A stretch of 64,000 nt of DNA from CBDBBY01 sp965203215 (GCA_965203215.1 CBDBBY010000001.1:248001-312000); one strand, 5' to 3'. Shown: positions 45,835 to 55,879, counted from the first letter of the stretch. The notes: generated from the sequence alone by a model not told the origin. A program made the numbers and translations.

Positions 45835-45862
45835 CGTTCCGGGGGGCATGCCCCCCGGAACG
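45835..45862. repeat. Perfect 28-bp palindrome upstream of istA
   Basis: The 28 bases at 45835-45862 read identically on both strands, with core GGGGGGCATGCCCCCC. It lies about 50 bases upstream of the istA start, inside the IS21 element. In RNA it would form a very stable hairpin. It may block reading of istA from outside promoters, a known way to keep transposase levels low, or bind a protein as a dimer. Confidence 0.75.
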
Positions 45863-45930
45863 AATTCGCAGCCCCCTGACTGGGGAATTCTGCTTCGGCG
45901 CTTTTGGGGAGTTTTAACCCGGTAGTTACA

Positions 45931-46187
45931 CCGCGCAGCGCCGCGAGGACGGCGGCGGCGTTCCCGTGCTGCAGCGACCGGGAGATTGTGAATGCGTCTT
46001 CAAGCTTGACGGGCGCATCGGCGGGGTCGGCGCCGCGCAGGATCTTGCGGATCTTCTCGACCGCATCCGGGGGAAGCTTGGTGATGTTGGCGAGGGTGCG
46101 CTTCCTGGCCTTTCCGCCCTCGCGGTAGGCTTGGCGGATCAGGATCGTGGGCCGCGAGTTGCGGTTGGGGACGACATCGACGAACAT
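45931..46187 (-). pseudogene. IS1634 transposase, N-terminal part
   Basis: The first 86 or so residues, MFVDVVPNRNSRPTILIRQA.., GGKARKRTLANITKLPPDA and LQHGNAAAVLAALRG, are the N-terminus of the IS1634-type transposase continued at 43637 on the far side of the IS21 element. The frame runs on into IS21 sequence and happens to reach istA, which explains the long fused open frame. Confidence 0.82.
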
Positions 46188-46392
46188 GGATACCATGTAT
46201 CATATGAACAATCATCAATGCAAGGAAAAATATCACAATATGGTGAAGAATGCATGGATACATCCTGCAGCCGGAAAAACGGCCCGGAACCGCCGCAACC
46301 CGTTGCCGGGGAAGGAAAAAATGCGAGGCGAAGCTTCAAAATCGCACGGAACTTCCGCTTAAGCAATTGCAAGCAAGAAAATCACTTGAAGA

Positions 46393-49300
46393 ATGACCAG
46401 CGAAATCAGCTTTTTTACACAGCCAATTATTAACTCACCCTACGAGTATCCCAGTCGCCATTGGGAACTCGACGCGCAGGGGCAGCCGACAAACAGGTTT
46501 ATCGACCGCAGACGCCGAGCGGAATTCGTGACACCTGTTCCAAAGCCGCAAAAAGGCGCGTCAAACCAGATGGAATTTGAGTTCAAGGATTCCGCCAGAG
46601 TTTCTACTGAAAAGCAAAAGTATGATCCGATACCGATCATCAACGAACTGCGCGCCCAAGTGGATCAATGGCGGGAGTTGCCGAACACGAGGGATTGGAA
46701 CGTCACGCCGGAAACGGCGCGGTTACTCCAGCATTGGCGCAGTCATCGATACGGCGGCATACGTCCATTTTTTTGCCAAGTTGAGGCTATCGAAACGCTT
46801 ATTTGGTTGACCGAAGTTGCGCCTCGGTTCGGTCGGCGCGGCAAAGCGTTCTTGGATCACTTGGACAAGGCGAACAGCGGCAGCGAACTTTCACGGCTGG
46901 CACTTAAACTTGCGACTGGTGCTGGCAAAACAACCGTGATGGCGATGATTGTTGCTTGGCAGACGATTAATGCGGTCCGCCATCCACAAGGCCGATACAC
47001 CCGAGGTTTTCTCGTAGTCGCACCAGGCCTCACGATAAGAGATAGGCTACGGGTTCTGCAACCGAGCGATCCAGACAGCTATTTTCGAAACCGTCAGTTG
47101 GTTCCGACCGATTTGCTTGCAGACATAGATCGCGCCCGGATTGTCATCACCAACTATCATGCATTCAAGCGACGCGAAACCCTTGAACTTTCCAAGGGGC
47201 TTTCCAAGGGCGGACGCGCACTGCTGCAAGGACGCAGCGATGATAGGATTCAATCACTTGAAACCGACGGGCAAATGCTTCGGCGAGTGATACCTGAGTT
47301 GATGGGCATGAAGAACCTTATGGTTCTGAACGACGAAGCGCATCACTGCTACCGCGAGAAGCCGCAGGGTGACGAAGATTCACTTGTCGGGGACGAAAGG
47401 AAGGAAGCGGAGCGTAACCGAGAAGTGGCCCGAGTCTGGATGTCTGGTCTTGAAACGGTCGCCGCAACGCTCGGCTTACGGCGGGTCGTTGACCTTTCAG
47501 CCACTCCCTTTTTCCTTCGTGGATCTGGCTACGTTGAAGGAACTCTCTTTCCGTGGACGATGAGCGACTTTTCGCTCATGGACGCTATAGAGTGTGGCAT
47601 CGTCAAATTGCCTCGCGTTCCTGTCGCCGACAATGTTCCGGGCGGAGAAACCCCCATGTTTCGGAACCTCTGGGACCGGATCGGCAGGAAGATGCCAAAG
47701 AAGGGACGTGTCAACGCTGGGCCACTTGATCCGCTTAGGATCCCGACGGAACTGCAGACCGCGCTTGAGGCGCTCTATGGACACTATGAAAAAACGTTCG
47801 AAAACTGGAGCGAAGCGGATGTCGAGGTTCCGCCGTGTTTCATCGTTGTGTGCAACAACACCTCCACGTCAAAACTTATCTTCGACTACATTTCGGGTTG
47901 GAAGAACGAAAACGGGACCGTAAATCAAGGACGACTCGAGCTATTTCGTAACTTCGACGAAGTCGGCGATCCCCTTCCACGTCCGAACACGTTGCTCATC
48001 GACAGCAAACAACTCGAATCGGGCGAGACGTTGGATACAAAGTTCCGGGAGTTTGCCGCAGACGAGATCGAACGTTTTCGACGCGAGGTTGTCGTTCGAA
48101 CCGGGGATCCTCGCAAGGCAGAAAACCTTACCGACGAGGAACTGCTTCGTGAGGCGATGAACACCGTCGGCAAAGCAGGGCAGCTGGGAGGATCAATCCG
48201 ATGCGTCGTTTCGGTCTCAATGCTAACTGAAGGATGGGACGCAAACACGGTAACGCACATCCTGGGCGTCCGTGCATTCGGGACCCAGCTTCTTTGCGAG
48301 CAGGTGATCGGGCGGGCGTTGAGGCGCCAGTCTTACGATCTCAATGACAACGGAAGGTTCAACGCCGAGTATGCCGACGTGTTCGGCATTCCTTTCGACT
48401 TTACCGCGAAACCCGTGGTCGTTCCACCGCAACCGCCTCGCCAAACCACACATGTACACGCGATCATACCTGATCGCGATGCCTGCGAAATTCGGTTTCC
48501 ACGCGTCGAAGGTTACAGAGTTGAATTGTCGGATGATCGCCTATCTGCCGAATTCAATGAAGACTCAACTCTTGTATTGACTCCTGAGCTGACCGGGCCG
48601 GCAAAAACCGTAAACCAAGGCATCGTAGGAGAAGGAAGTGAACTGACATTAGCTCACACAAAGGACGTCAGAAGCCAAGAGATCGTCTATGAGCTCACTA
48701 AGCGTTTGCTTGAAACGAAGTGGCATGACGAGGAAGGAGAACCGAAGCTTCACATGTTCGGCCAGCTTAAGCGGATAACTCGGAAGTGGCTTGATTCTCA
48801 TTTGGAATGCAAGGGCGGAACCTATCCGGCGCAGATCCTGTATCAAGAACTTAAGGAAATTGCCTGTGAACGCATTGCCCGCGGAATCATAAAGAAATCG
48901 AGAGAAGATGGGTTGATCAAAGTATTGCTGGATCCATTCAATCCCGTTGGGTCTACAAGTGAAGTAAACTTCAGAACATCAAATGAACTTAAGTGGAGAA
49001 CAAAACCTGCTCGCAGCCACGTAAACTTTGCGATATGCGACAGCACTTGGGAAATAGAGTTCTGCCGTGTAGCTGAAGCGCATCCGCTCGTCCGTGCATA
49101 TGTAAAGAACGACAACTTGGGGTTCGAAGTGCCTTATCATCTTGGATCGCAAACACGGCGATACATACCCGACTTCATCGTTCTTGTTGACGATGGGCGC
49201 GGCAAGAATGACTTGTTGCATCTTGTCGTCGAGATAAAGGGCTACCGGGGCGAAGATGCCAAGGAAAAGAAGGCAACTATGGAAACCTGTTGGGTGCCGG

Positions 49301-49467
49301 GCGTAAACCAACTCAATGCATACGGCCGGTGGGCATTCGCCGAGTTCTGCGACGTGCATAGCATGGAGGCAGAATTTGGTGCCAAGATCGAAAAAGAATT
49401 TCATAAGTTCGTCAAAAGCGCGACGCATCTTGGTGAGGCGGTTGCCAACGGAGCGGGAGCGGAATGA
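46393..49467 (+). CDS. res: Type III restriction enzyme, Res subunit
   Basis: A 1024-residue helicase-nuclease of type III restriction systems (BPTD_3080-like group). Walker A LKLATGAGKTT at about residues 172-181, DEAH box VLNDEAHHCY at about 311-320, motif III-like VVDLSATPFFL, and the late helicase motif LLCEQVIGRALRRQ are present. Near the C-terminus, RRYIPDFIVLVDDG and LVVEIKGYRG give the PD..ExK nuclease site. The ATG at 46393 lies only 30 bases beyond the IS1634 flank, so the insertion may have removed the original promoter. It overlaps the mod gene by four bases. Confidence 0.92.
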   Translation: MTSEISFFTQPIINSPYEYPSRHWELDAQGQPTNRFIDRRRRAEFVTPVPKPQKGASNQMEFEFKDSARVSTEKQKYDPIPIINELRAQVDQWRELPNTRDWNVTPETARLLQHWRSHRYGGIRPFFCQVEAIETLIWLTEVAPRFGRRGKAFLDHLDKANSGSELSRLALKLATGAGKTTVMAMIVAWQTINAVRHPQGRYTRGFLVVAPGLTIRDRLRVLQPSDPDSYFRNRQLVPTDLLADIDRARIVITNYHAFKRRETLELSKGLSKGGRALLQGRSDDRIQSLETDGQMLRRVIPELMGMKNLMVLNDEAHHCYREKPQGDEDSLVGDERKEAERNREVARVWMSGLETVAATLGLRRVVDLSATPFFLRGSGYVEGTLFPWTMSDFSLMDAIECGIVKLPRVPVADNVPGGETPMFRNLWDRIGRKMPKKGRVNAGPLDPLRIPTELQTALEALYGHYEKTFENWSEADVEVPPCFIVVCNNTSTSKLIFDYISGWKNENGTVNQGRLELFRNFDEVGDPLPRPNTLLIDSKQLESGETLDTKFREFAADEIERFRREVVVRTGDPRKAENLTDEELLREAMNTVGKAGQLGGSIRCVVSVSMLTEGWDANTVTHILGVRAFGTQLLCEQVIGRALRRQSYDLNDNGRFNAEYADVFGIPFDFTAKPVVVPPQPPRQTTHVHAIIPDRDACEIRFPRVEGYRVELSDDRLSAEFNEDSTLVLTPELTGPAKTVNQGIVGEGSELTLAHTKDVRSQEIVYELTKRLLETKWHDEEGEPKLHMFGQLKRITRKWLDSHLECKGGTYPAQILYQELKEIACERIARGIIKKSREDGLIKVLLDPFNPVGSTSEVNFRTSNELKWRTKPARSHVNFAICDSTWEIEFCRVAEAHPLVRAYVKNDNLGFEVPYHLGSQTRRYIPDFIVLVDDGRGKNDLLHLVVEIKGYRGEDAKEKKATMETCWVPGVNQLNAYGRWAFAEFCDVHSMEAEFGAKIEKEFHKFVKSATHLGEAVANGAGAE

Positions 49468-52209
49468 TGGCACGCAAAGCGCCAAAGCAAGTCGAGGCGT
49501 TGACCCACGAGGACGCATCACGAAAGAACATTCCTACTGCGGAATATCAGTCATTGATGGCGACGGATGATAGAGAACCGTTGGAAGTTGCCTACGAGCA
49601 CTGCAATCGTGATTTGGATCCTCAGTTGGTTTGGCGTGGTAAGAACCCGAAGGATTGGTCAGACCTAGTGGTTCAAGCACCGCCGTTGTTTATCCAAGAA
49701 AAGGTCCATCCCAAGGTATTGATCGACGACCTGATGAAGCGAGGAGACAATCAGTCGGACAGCGAGCCTTTGAATCTATTTTCGGATTTCAATGGGTTGC
49801 CGGACGAAAATGCTCGGACTGAATTCTATCGTCATGATGCCAACTGGACAAACCGAATGATTCTTGGAGACAGTCTGCAGGTAATGGCATCACTTGCAGA
49901 ACGGGAGGGGCTGCGTGGCAAAGTTCAATGCATCTACGTCGACCCGCCATACGGAATCAAGTTCAATTCAAACTTCCAGTGGTCCACCAAAAGCCGGGAT
50001 GTAAAGGATGGCAAGGTCGATCACATTACTCGGGAACCAGAGCAGGTAAAGGCCTTTAGAGACACGTGGAAAGACGGAATTCACTCCTACTTGACGTACC
50101 TACGCGACCGATTGACGGTTGCAAGGGATCTGTTAACGGACAGTGGATCGATATTCGTACAAATTGGTGACGAGAATGTGCATCGAGTGCGGGTGTTGAT
50201 GGACGAGGTTTTTGGTGCGGAGAATTTCGTTTGTAGCATTCCATTTGTCCGTACTACGGGGCAAACTGCCAAGTATGTGAGTATAGTAAATGATTATATT
50301 CTTTTCTATTCCAAAGATTTGGAAAAATTAAAATATAGAAAACTATTTTCAAAAAAAGAACTGATAAAGACTCGATGGTTCAGATTTCCAAGCGGAGAAA
50401 CAGCATCAGCAAGTAAAATTCAAAAAACAGAAGGCTTAAGCTCGTATAAGCCGGACAATATAACTGCGCAGAGTGGCGGCAATACAACACGTTTTATCGT
50501 TAATTTTCGTGGACGTAAATTCGAACGAAACGTCGGTGGATGGAAAACAAATCAAGAAGGAATGAATCGTTTGATTCGATCTTGCCGTATTCACGAAGCA
50601 AGAAATAGTATTCAGTATATTCGACTTATGACCGATTTCGTATATCGAGAGATAAATAATTTTTGGACAGATACAAGAACTGGAAATTTTACGGAGACCA
50701 AAACCTATGTTGTTCAAACAGCTCAGAAAATCGTCGAGCGCTGCATTCTGATGGCAACCGATCCTGGCGATCTCGTTCTCGATCCTACATGCGGTTCGGG
50801 GACTACCGCCTATGTTGCTGAACATTGGGGGCGTCGCTGGATCACCATCGATACTTCGCGCGTTGCCCTTGCTCTAACTCGCGCTCGTGTCATGGGCGCT
50901 CGCTATCCGTATTTTCTTCTGGCGGACAGTCCGGAAGGGCGCAAAAAGGAAGTCGAAGTTTATCGCGTGCCTTTTTCTGAATTCCCAACGCACGGTGACA
51001 TTAGACAGGGCTTCGTGTATGAACGTGCGTCGCACATCACACTGAAATCAATTGCCAACAACGCCGAGATTGATGTGATCTGGGAGAAGTACCAGGGGAA
51101 GTTGGAACCTCTACGCAAACGTCTTAACCAAGAGACAGGAGAAAATTGGTCGGAATGGGAAATTCCTCGTGAGCCCGATGAAGCATGGCCGGAAATAGCA
51201 ACCGAATTGCACGAGAAATGGTGGGAACAACGCGTTGCTCGCCAACGAGAAATCGACGCTTCTATTGCAGAGAAGGCCGATCACGAATACCTTTACGACA
51301 AACCGTACAGCGAAAGTAAAACTGTTCGGGTCGCAGGACCCTTCACCGTTGAGAGCATATCGCCGCATCGTGTTTTGTCGATCAATGAAAACGACGAGCC
51401 GATTGATCCGCAACGAAATCTACGCGAGAGTCACTGGAAAGGGAAACGACTTTGCGGAAACAATCATCGAACAACTTAGGATGGCCGGAGTACAGCAAGC
51501 GCACAAGGAGGACAGGATCGCCTTGACTGCGCTGACACGATGGCCTGGAAAAATGATCTGCGCCGAGGGCCGGTATTTTCAGAACGACCAAGAACGGCAC
51601 GCAGCAATCTTCATCGGTCCAGAGTTCGGCACCGTATCTAGATCGGATCTTGTCGAGGCTGCCCGCGAGGCTGCAGATGCCAATTTCGACGTGCTGATCT
51701 CTTGCGCGTTCAATTACGACGCCCACTCCTCGGAGTTTAATAGCATAGGCAAGGTTCCAGTTCTTAAGGCCCGAATGAACGCCGATCTCCACATGGCGGA
51801 AGATCTCAAGAATACCGGAAAAGGGAATCTCTTCGTTATCTTTGGCGAACCGGATATAGACGTTTTGCCTGCGGACAGAGGAAGAATAAAGGTCAAGATC
51901 AATGGTGTGGACGTTTTCCATCCTAACTCAGGTGAGGTGCGGAGTCATGATTCGGACGGGATAGCCTGTTGGTTTATTGACACAGATTACAATGAGGAGA
52001 GTTTCTTTGTTCGCCATGCGTATTTTCTAGGGGCAAACGACCCCTACAAGGCTCTCAAAACCACACTCAAAGCCGAAATCAACAAAGAAGCTTGGGAAAC
52101 TCTGAACAGCGATGTTTCGTATCCATTCAACAAACCTGCTTCCGGTCGCATCGCGGTAAAGGTCATTAACCATCTCGGTGATGAAGTTATGAAAGTGTTC
52201 CGGGTATAA
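49464..52209 (+). pseudogene. mod: Type III methyltransferase mod, frameshifted near its end
   Basis: The first 671 residues (49464-51479) hold a beta-class adenine methyltransferase: CIYVDPPYGIKFNSNF (DPPYG at 160-164) and LDPTCGSGTTAYVAEHWGR (about 439). The usual continuation, TFAETIIEQLRxAGVQQAHKEDR, is present but in the +1 frame from about 51430 to 52209 (NDFAETIIEQLRMAGVQQAH ... HLGDEVMKVFRV). So one extra base (or two lost) near the GAAAGGGAAACG tract at about 51437 splits the gene. The catalytic domain is complete, so partial function is possible. The middle section 50270-50720, the target-recognition part, is clearly more AT-rich than both flanks. Confidence 0.85.
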
Positions 52210-52267
52210 AATTGAAGCGAAGTTGCGGTGGCGGCGCAAGACGCGCTACTTATAGCAGGATACTTGA

Positions 52268-52765
52268 TTACAGTGTGGGATTTCCCCATATTGTTTGTTG
52301 TAATTCATGATGCATACTAACGAAGGCAGCAGATTTCTTGACTTCGACAGTGTGGTTCGGTTTTTGCGCCGTTCCGGCTTGACGGACCCCCACGAGCAAG
52401 GGGATAACGGCTCTGGACTGCTTCGACATCGGATTCAGTGCTAATTTCAACTTCACGGCACAAAAACACAAATTTCCCTTTTCAGGAACGCGATTTGTAG
52501 ATTCCATTAGCTCGCAGAGCATTTGATGAATCGTTGGAGTCAGTTGAAATGGGGTGTGTGGAGGGCTCGAATCCGGTCCGAATTCGGCGAGTTCTGCCCC
52601 TTCCGGCGGAGGATGCCCAGTTTTAAGCGCAGCTTCGAGACCAAGCCCAGAGAGTAGTCCTAAACTGACGTCGCCTGCGATCCCGGCTTGCATAACCTGC
52701 GCGCCAAAAGAAATCACAACCTCGACTATATCGGAGCCAACTCGTAAACGCAGAAGTTGTTTCAT
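52268..52765 (-). CDS. Small protein coupled to the TPR gene, unknown
   Basis: A 165-residue protein that I do not recognise. It starts with a short beta-like segment (KQLLRLRVGSDIVEVVISFG), has a Pro-rich middle (KTGHPPPEGAELAEFGPDSSPP) and a C-terminal part with FCAVKLKLALNP. Its ATG overlaps the stop of the TPR gene (ATGA), so the two are translated together and probably work together. No membrane segments are seen. Confidence 0.6.
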   Translation of the reverse strand: MKQLLRLRVGSDIVEVVISFGAQVMQAGIAGDVSLGLLSGLGLEAALKTGHPPPEGAELAEFGPDSSPPHTPFQLTPTIHQMLCELMESTNRVPEKGNLCFCAVKLKLALNPMSKQSRAVIPLLVGVRQAGTAQKPNHTVEVKKSAAFVSMHHELQQTIWGNPTL

Positions 52766-54105
52766 GATTCGTCGCTACCAAATAAATTTTCGTAGACTTG
52801 GTTTACCATATCATCCATCAATTCGTCGCCCGCCGCACGAGCCAAATTACTGGCCGTATCAAGATCTTGCCGAGCTTGATCTAAATGCCCCAATGCAAAA
52901 TGCGCTTTAGCAAGTTGCAATCGAGCCAAGGCAAAACCAGCATTCAGTCGGATCGCTTCATTGTAGTCGGAAATGGCGTCTTCATGCCTACCGAGTTCGA
53001 GATTCGCGCTGCCCCGGTTGTAAAAGGCTTTCATGTGTTTGGGTTGCAGACGGATTGCCTCGTCGAAATCGGCAAGGGCAGCTTCATGCCTATTTAGGTC
53101 GGTTTTTACGGTGCCCCTATTGTTAAATGCTTCCGCAAAGTTCGGTTTCAGACGTACCGCCTCGTCATAGTCGGCAAGGGCAGCCTCATGCCGACCCAAG
53201 TTGTACTTCGCAAAACCTCGGGTGTAGAAGGCTTCCGCGAGATCTGGCTCCAGACGGATCGCCTCGTCGAAATCGTCAATAGCAGCCTCATGCCGACCCA
53301 AGCCACTCTTGATTTGGCCTCGATTGACGAATGCTTCCGCAAAGTCCGGCTTCAGACGGATTGCCTCATCGTAGTCGGCAAGGGCAGCTTTATGCCGACC
53401 CAAGTTGTACTTCGCAACACCCCGGTTGTAAAAGGCTTCCGCGAGATCTTGCTTCAGACGGATCGCCTCGTCGAAATCGTCAATAGCAGCCACTTGCCGA
53501 CCCAAGTCGGTTTTTACAGCACCTCGATTGACGAATGCGTCTGCATAATCCGGTTTCAGTCGGATTGCTTCGTCGTAGTCCGCAAGCGCATCTTCATACC
53601 GCCCGAGGCCGCTCTTTGTGGTGCCCCGATTACAGAAGATGTCCGCATAATCCGGTTTCAGTCGGATCGCTTCGTCGTAGTCGGCAAGGGCAGCTTCGCG
53701 AAGGCCTAAACGGCTATTTGCAGCCCCTCGGTTGTTTAAGGCTTCCACATAATCTGATTTCAGTCGGATCGCCTTATCATAGCCGTCGATAGCCTCTCGA
53801 AAGCGATCTTCTGCAGCATGCAGGTAGCCGACGGAGAACCACGCGCGAGATCCGAGTTCGTTGTCAATTCCACCTGCAATTTCGGCAACAGCAAGCCATT
53901 TCTCGATAGCTCCCTCAATATCTCCTCGCCGTTGAATCAGAATGGCAGCGGAGATCGCTCGGTCGATCAGGGACGTCGACGGATTTTCTATTGCATTTTG
54001 TGCGGCCTCTCCTGCTTTGGCTGGTTCCTCTTTTACGGTCATTGAGGTTAGTTGCTCAGTATGCAAAATGGCCTCATCGCGTTTTGACTTGATTTCTCCA
54101 ACTAG

Positions 54106-54977
54106 GGCCTGTCTACGCTAGAATTTTTGCTTGAGTTTTGCTTGGATCCATGCTTAAGTGACTGTCAACAATGACATAAAAATCGAGCGGTACACAGTCA
54201 TGAAACAGATCACGGCAAAACAGTACGCCAAAATCCGCCCCTTCCTGCCGGTTCAGCGCGGGAACGTGCGGATTCCCAACATCGTATTTATCAACGCGGT
54301 CCTGTACGTTCTAGAGAACGGCTGCAAGTGGCGCGCGCTGCCGGAGCGCTTCGGAAAATGGTACACGGTCTACGCCCGGTTCCGCCGCTGGTCGCGCAGC
54401 GGCGTGCTCGAGCGGCTGTTCGCCGCGCTTCAGGAACTGCATGCGCCCGGCGGGGACGCGGAGTGCTTCGGCCTCGACAGCACCAGCGTCAAGGTGCATC
54501 CCGACGGCACTGGAGCGCGGAAGACGAACGGGCCGCAAAGCATCGGCAAATCGCGCGGCGGATGGAACACGAAGATCCACATGATCTCCGCAAGTGACCG
54601 GCAGGCAATGATTTTTCGCCTGTCCGGCGGCCAGGCCAACGACGCGCCCGAAGGCCGCGCCCTGCTGAAGAGCTGGGCCGATCCGGTCGCGGGCGCGCCT
54701 CTGGCGATGGACCGCGCCTACGAGGGCGACGAGACCCGCCAGCTCGTCCGCGACCTTGGAATGACGCCGGTCGTGCCGCCGAAGGCGAACCGGAAAGTCA
54801 AATGGGAGTATGACCGGGAAACCTACAAGATGCGGAACGAGATCGAACGTCTGTTCCGGAGATTCAAGGGCTACCGGCGCCTCTTCACGCGGTTCGACAA
54901 GCTCGACGCGACCTATCGGGGCTTCCTGAACCTCGCCGCCGCCTTCGAAATGACGCATGATTTAGCATAGACAGGCC
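54106..54977 (+). mobile_element. IS5-family element within the TPR gene
   Basis: An 872-bp element with terminal repeats GGCCTGTCTACGCTAG at 54106 and TAGCATAGACAGGCC ending at 54977. It is flanked by CTAG on both sides (54102-54105 and 54978-54981), which is consistent with the short target duplications of IS5-group elements. It is inserted opposite in direction to the TPR gene. The single transposase gene is intact. Confidence 0.9.
54200..54970 (+). CDS. IS5-family transposase
   Basis: The product has 256 residues from the ATG at 54200. It matches IS5-type transposases: the N-terminal DUF4096 part QYAKIRPFLPVQRGNVRIPN and LENGCKWRALPERFGKW, then the DDE core with FGLDSTSVKVHPDG (first Asp), PLAMDRAYEGDETRQ (second Asp) and KMRNEIERLFRRFKGYRR (Glu). 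No frameshift is visible. The stop lies just before the right terminal repeat. Confidence 0.93.
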   Translation: MKQITAKQYAKIRPFLPVQRGNVRIPNIVFINAVLYVLENGCKWRALPERFGKWYTVYARFRRWSRSGVLERLFAALQELHAPGGDAECFGLDSTSVKVHPDGTGARKTNGPQSIGKSRGGWNTKIHMISASDRQAMIFRLSGGQANDAPEGRALLKSWADPVAGAPLAMDRAYEGDETRQLVRDLGMTPVVPPKANRKVKWEYDRETYKMRNEIERLFRRFKGYRRLFTRFDKLDATYRGFLNLAAAFEMTHDLA

Positions 54978-55456
54978 CTAGCGATTTAGCTTCTTCGACA
55001 TTAAATTTTGCTTGTTCAGTGGCAGCTTTTGTAATCTCTACACTCTTACGTGCTTCAATTTCGATTTCACGAAACCGCTTAAAACCAAAAATACTTGCGA
55101 TTGGAGCGACAACCGCAATCAGGGTCAGGACGATTGCCATCACTGCAAGCCACCAGTCAACAGCTTTCATTCGGTGATCAAGAAGTTCACGTCGCAATTC
55201 GTTGAAGTCGCTGCGAATTTCGATTTCAACTGTCGTATCCAAGACGGTATCGCTTGGTTTCGGTATCGGCTTTTCTTGCGTGGAAACGGCGGACGGAGCG
55301 GCTTGAGGAGTGCCCGCTGGAACGGTCTGTTCTACCGGAATTGGCGAGGCCGACACCACAACATCAAGCGGGAAGCCCGAAGCAACGAATGCGGCGAATC
55401 CCAGATAAAAAATTCTGCGGCCAATAGACTTAAGAATTTGTTGCATGCCTCCCCTG

Positions 55457-55685
55457 TGAATCGCCCCGGGTTTTCCAGAGAGTGTTTGTTCAACACCTGC
55501 GCTGCTTTTTCAAGTTCGATCTGTTGTTGGTAGGACGCATCTTTCTTTTCGTTCGGGGTTTGGCAGTTGACCGCCCCGTGCAGCCGGCCATTGTTGTACC
55601 CGTGGATCCATTTCATGGATTCCTCCATCGAGCTTCCGGCTCGTATGTTTAGCCGATTGCTCTCTGGAACCCCCGGGGCGATTCA
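55457..55685 (-). mobile_element. IS3-derived deletion element (MITE-like)
   Basis: Inverted repeats of 26 bp with two mismatches, TGAATCGCCCCGGG.. at 55457-55482 and its complement at 55660-55685, bracket only about 230 bases. Inside, on the minus strand, are the last 40 or so codons of an IS3-type transposase (SMKWIHGYNNGRLHGAV, TPNEKKDASYQ). Everything else of the IS is gone. It lies immediately upstream of the TPR gene start (55446) and may supply or replace its promoter. Confidence 0.65.
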
Positions 55686-55879
55686 GAAAATGATGCCTGC
55701 GCTTCGAGATCTCGAGATCCTATCGTGACCTTTCGGAAACTCGGAATCCGACCAAATCAACAGAATCGGCAAGCTGAAACCCGTTCTGGCGTCAATCAAA
55801 ATCCAGTACCGGCGCAACCGAAGGAATAAGCGCTTTGGCTCGGATGCGCCGATTGATTATCTGCGAGCGATGATTTCGG

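Larger units (their letters stand above)
43638..45930 (-). mobile_element. Complete IS21-family element inside IS1634
   Basis: The ends align well: TGTCAATGCCGAAGTAAAAT at 43638 and, on the other strand from 45930, TGTAACTACCGGGTTAAAAC. Each is followed by a second inner copy of the GCCGAAG..AATTCCCC motif, as is usual for IS21 multiple terminal repeats. The istA and istB genes are intact. I could not find a clear target duplication: the bases outside are GTCGACGC on the left and CCGCGCAG on the right. Confidence 0.88.
42064..46357 (-). mobile_element. IS1634-family element split by IS21
   Basis: The ends CGGAAGTTCC (42064 on) and GGAACTTCCG (to 46357) are inverted repeats. Both are flanked by CTTAAG (42058-42063 and 46358-46363), which may be the 6-bp target duplication; because CTTAAG is itself a palindrome, it could also be counted as part of the repeat. 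The transposase gene runs on the minus strand from about 46187 to 42163 but is interrupted at 43638-45930 by an IS21-family element. An end of a second IS1634 copy lies at 17.4 kb. Confidence 0.85.
52762..55446 (-). pseudogene. Membrane-anchored TPR protein gene, split by an IS5-family element
   Basis: Two minus-strand pieces, 55446-54978 and 54105-52762, join in frame when the IS5 element and one copy of its CTAG target are removed (..EEAKSL + VGEIKSKRDEAIL..). The ancestral product would have about 602 residues. The N-terminal part has a signal or anchor helix (about 1-30, RRIFYLGFAAFVASGF), a Pro/Thr-rich linker, a second membrane helix (WWLAVMAIVLTLIAVVAPIA) and a helical charged stretch. 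The C-terminal part carries about ten tetratricopeptide repeats (..ALADYDEAIRLKPDYADAF..). The downstream part could still be translated from TTG at 54066 or an internal ATG, giving a soluble TPR protein. The small downstream gene overlaps its stop. Confidence 0.85.

Noticed and set aside
51425..51450. Phase-variable tract in mod
   Set aside because: The frameshift site has only short runs (AAA, GGG, AAA), not the long homopolymer or tandem repeat expected for slippage switching, so a fixed mutation or sequencing error is more likely.
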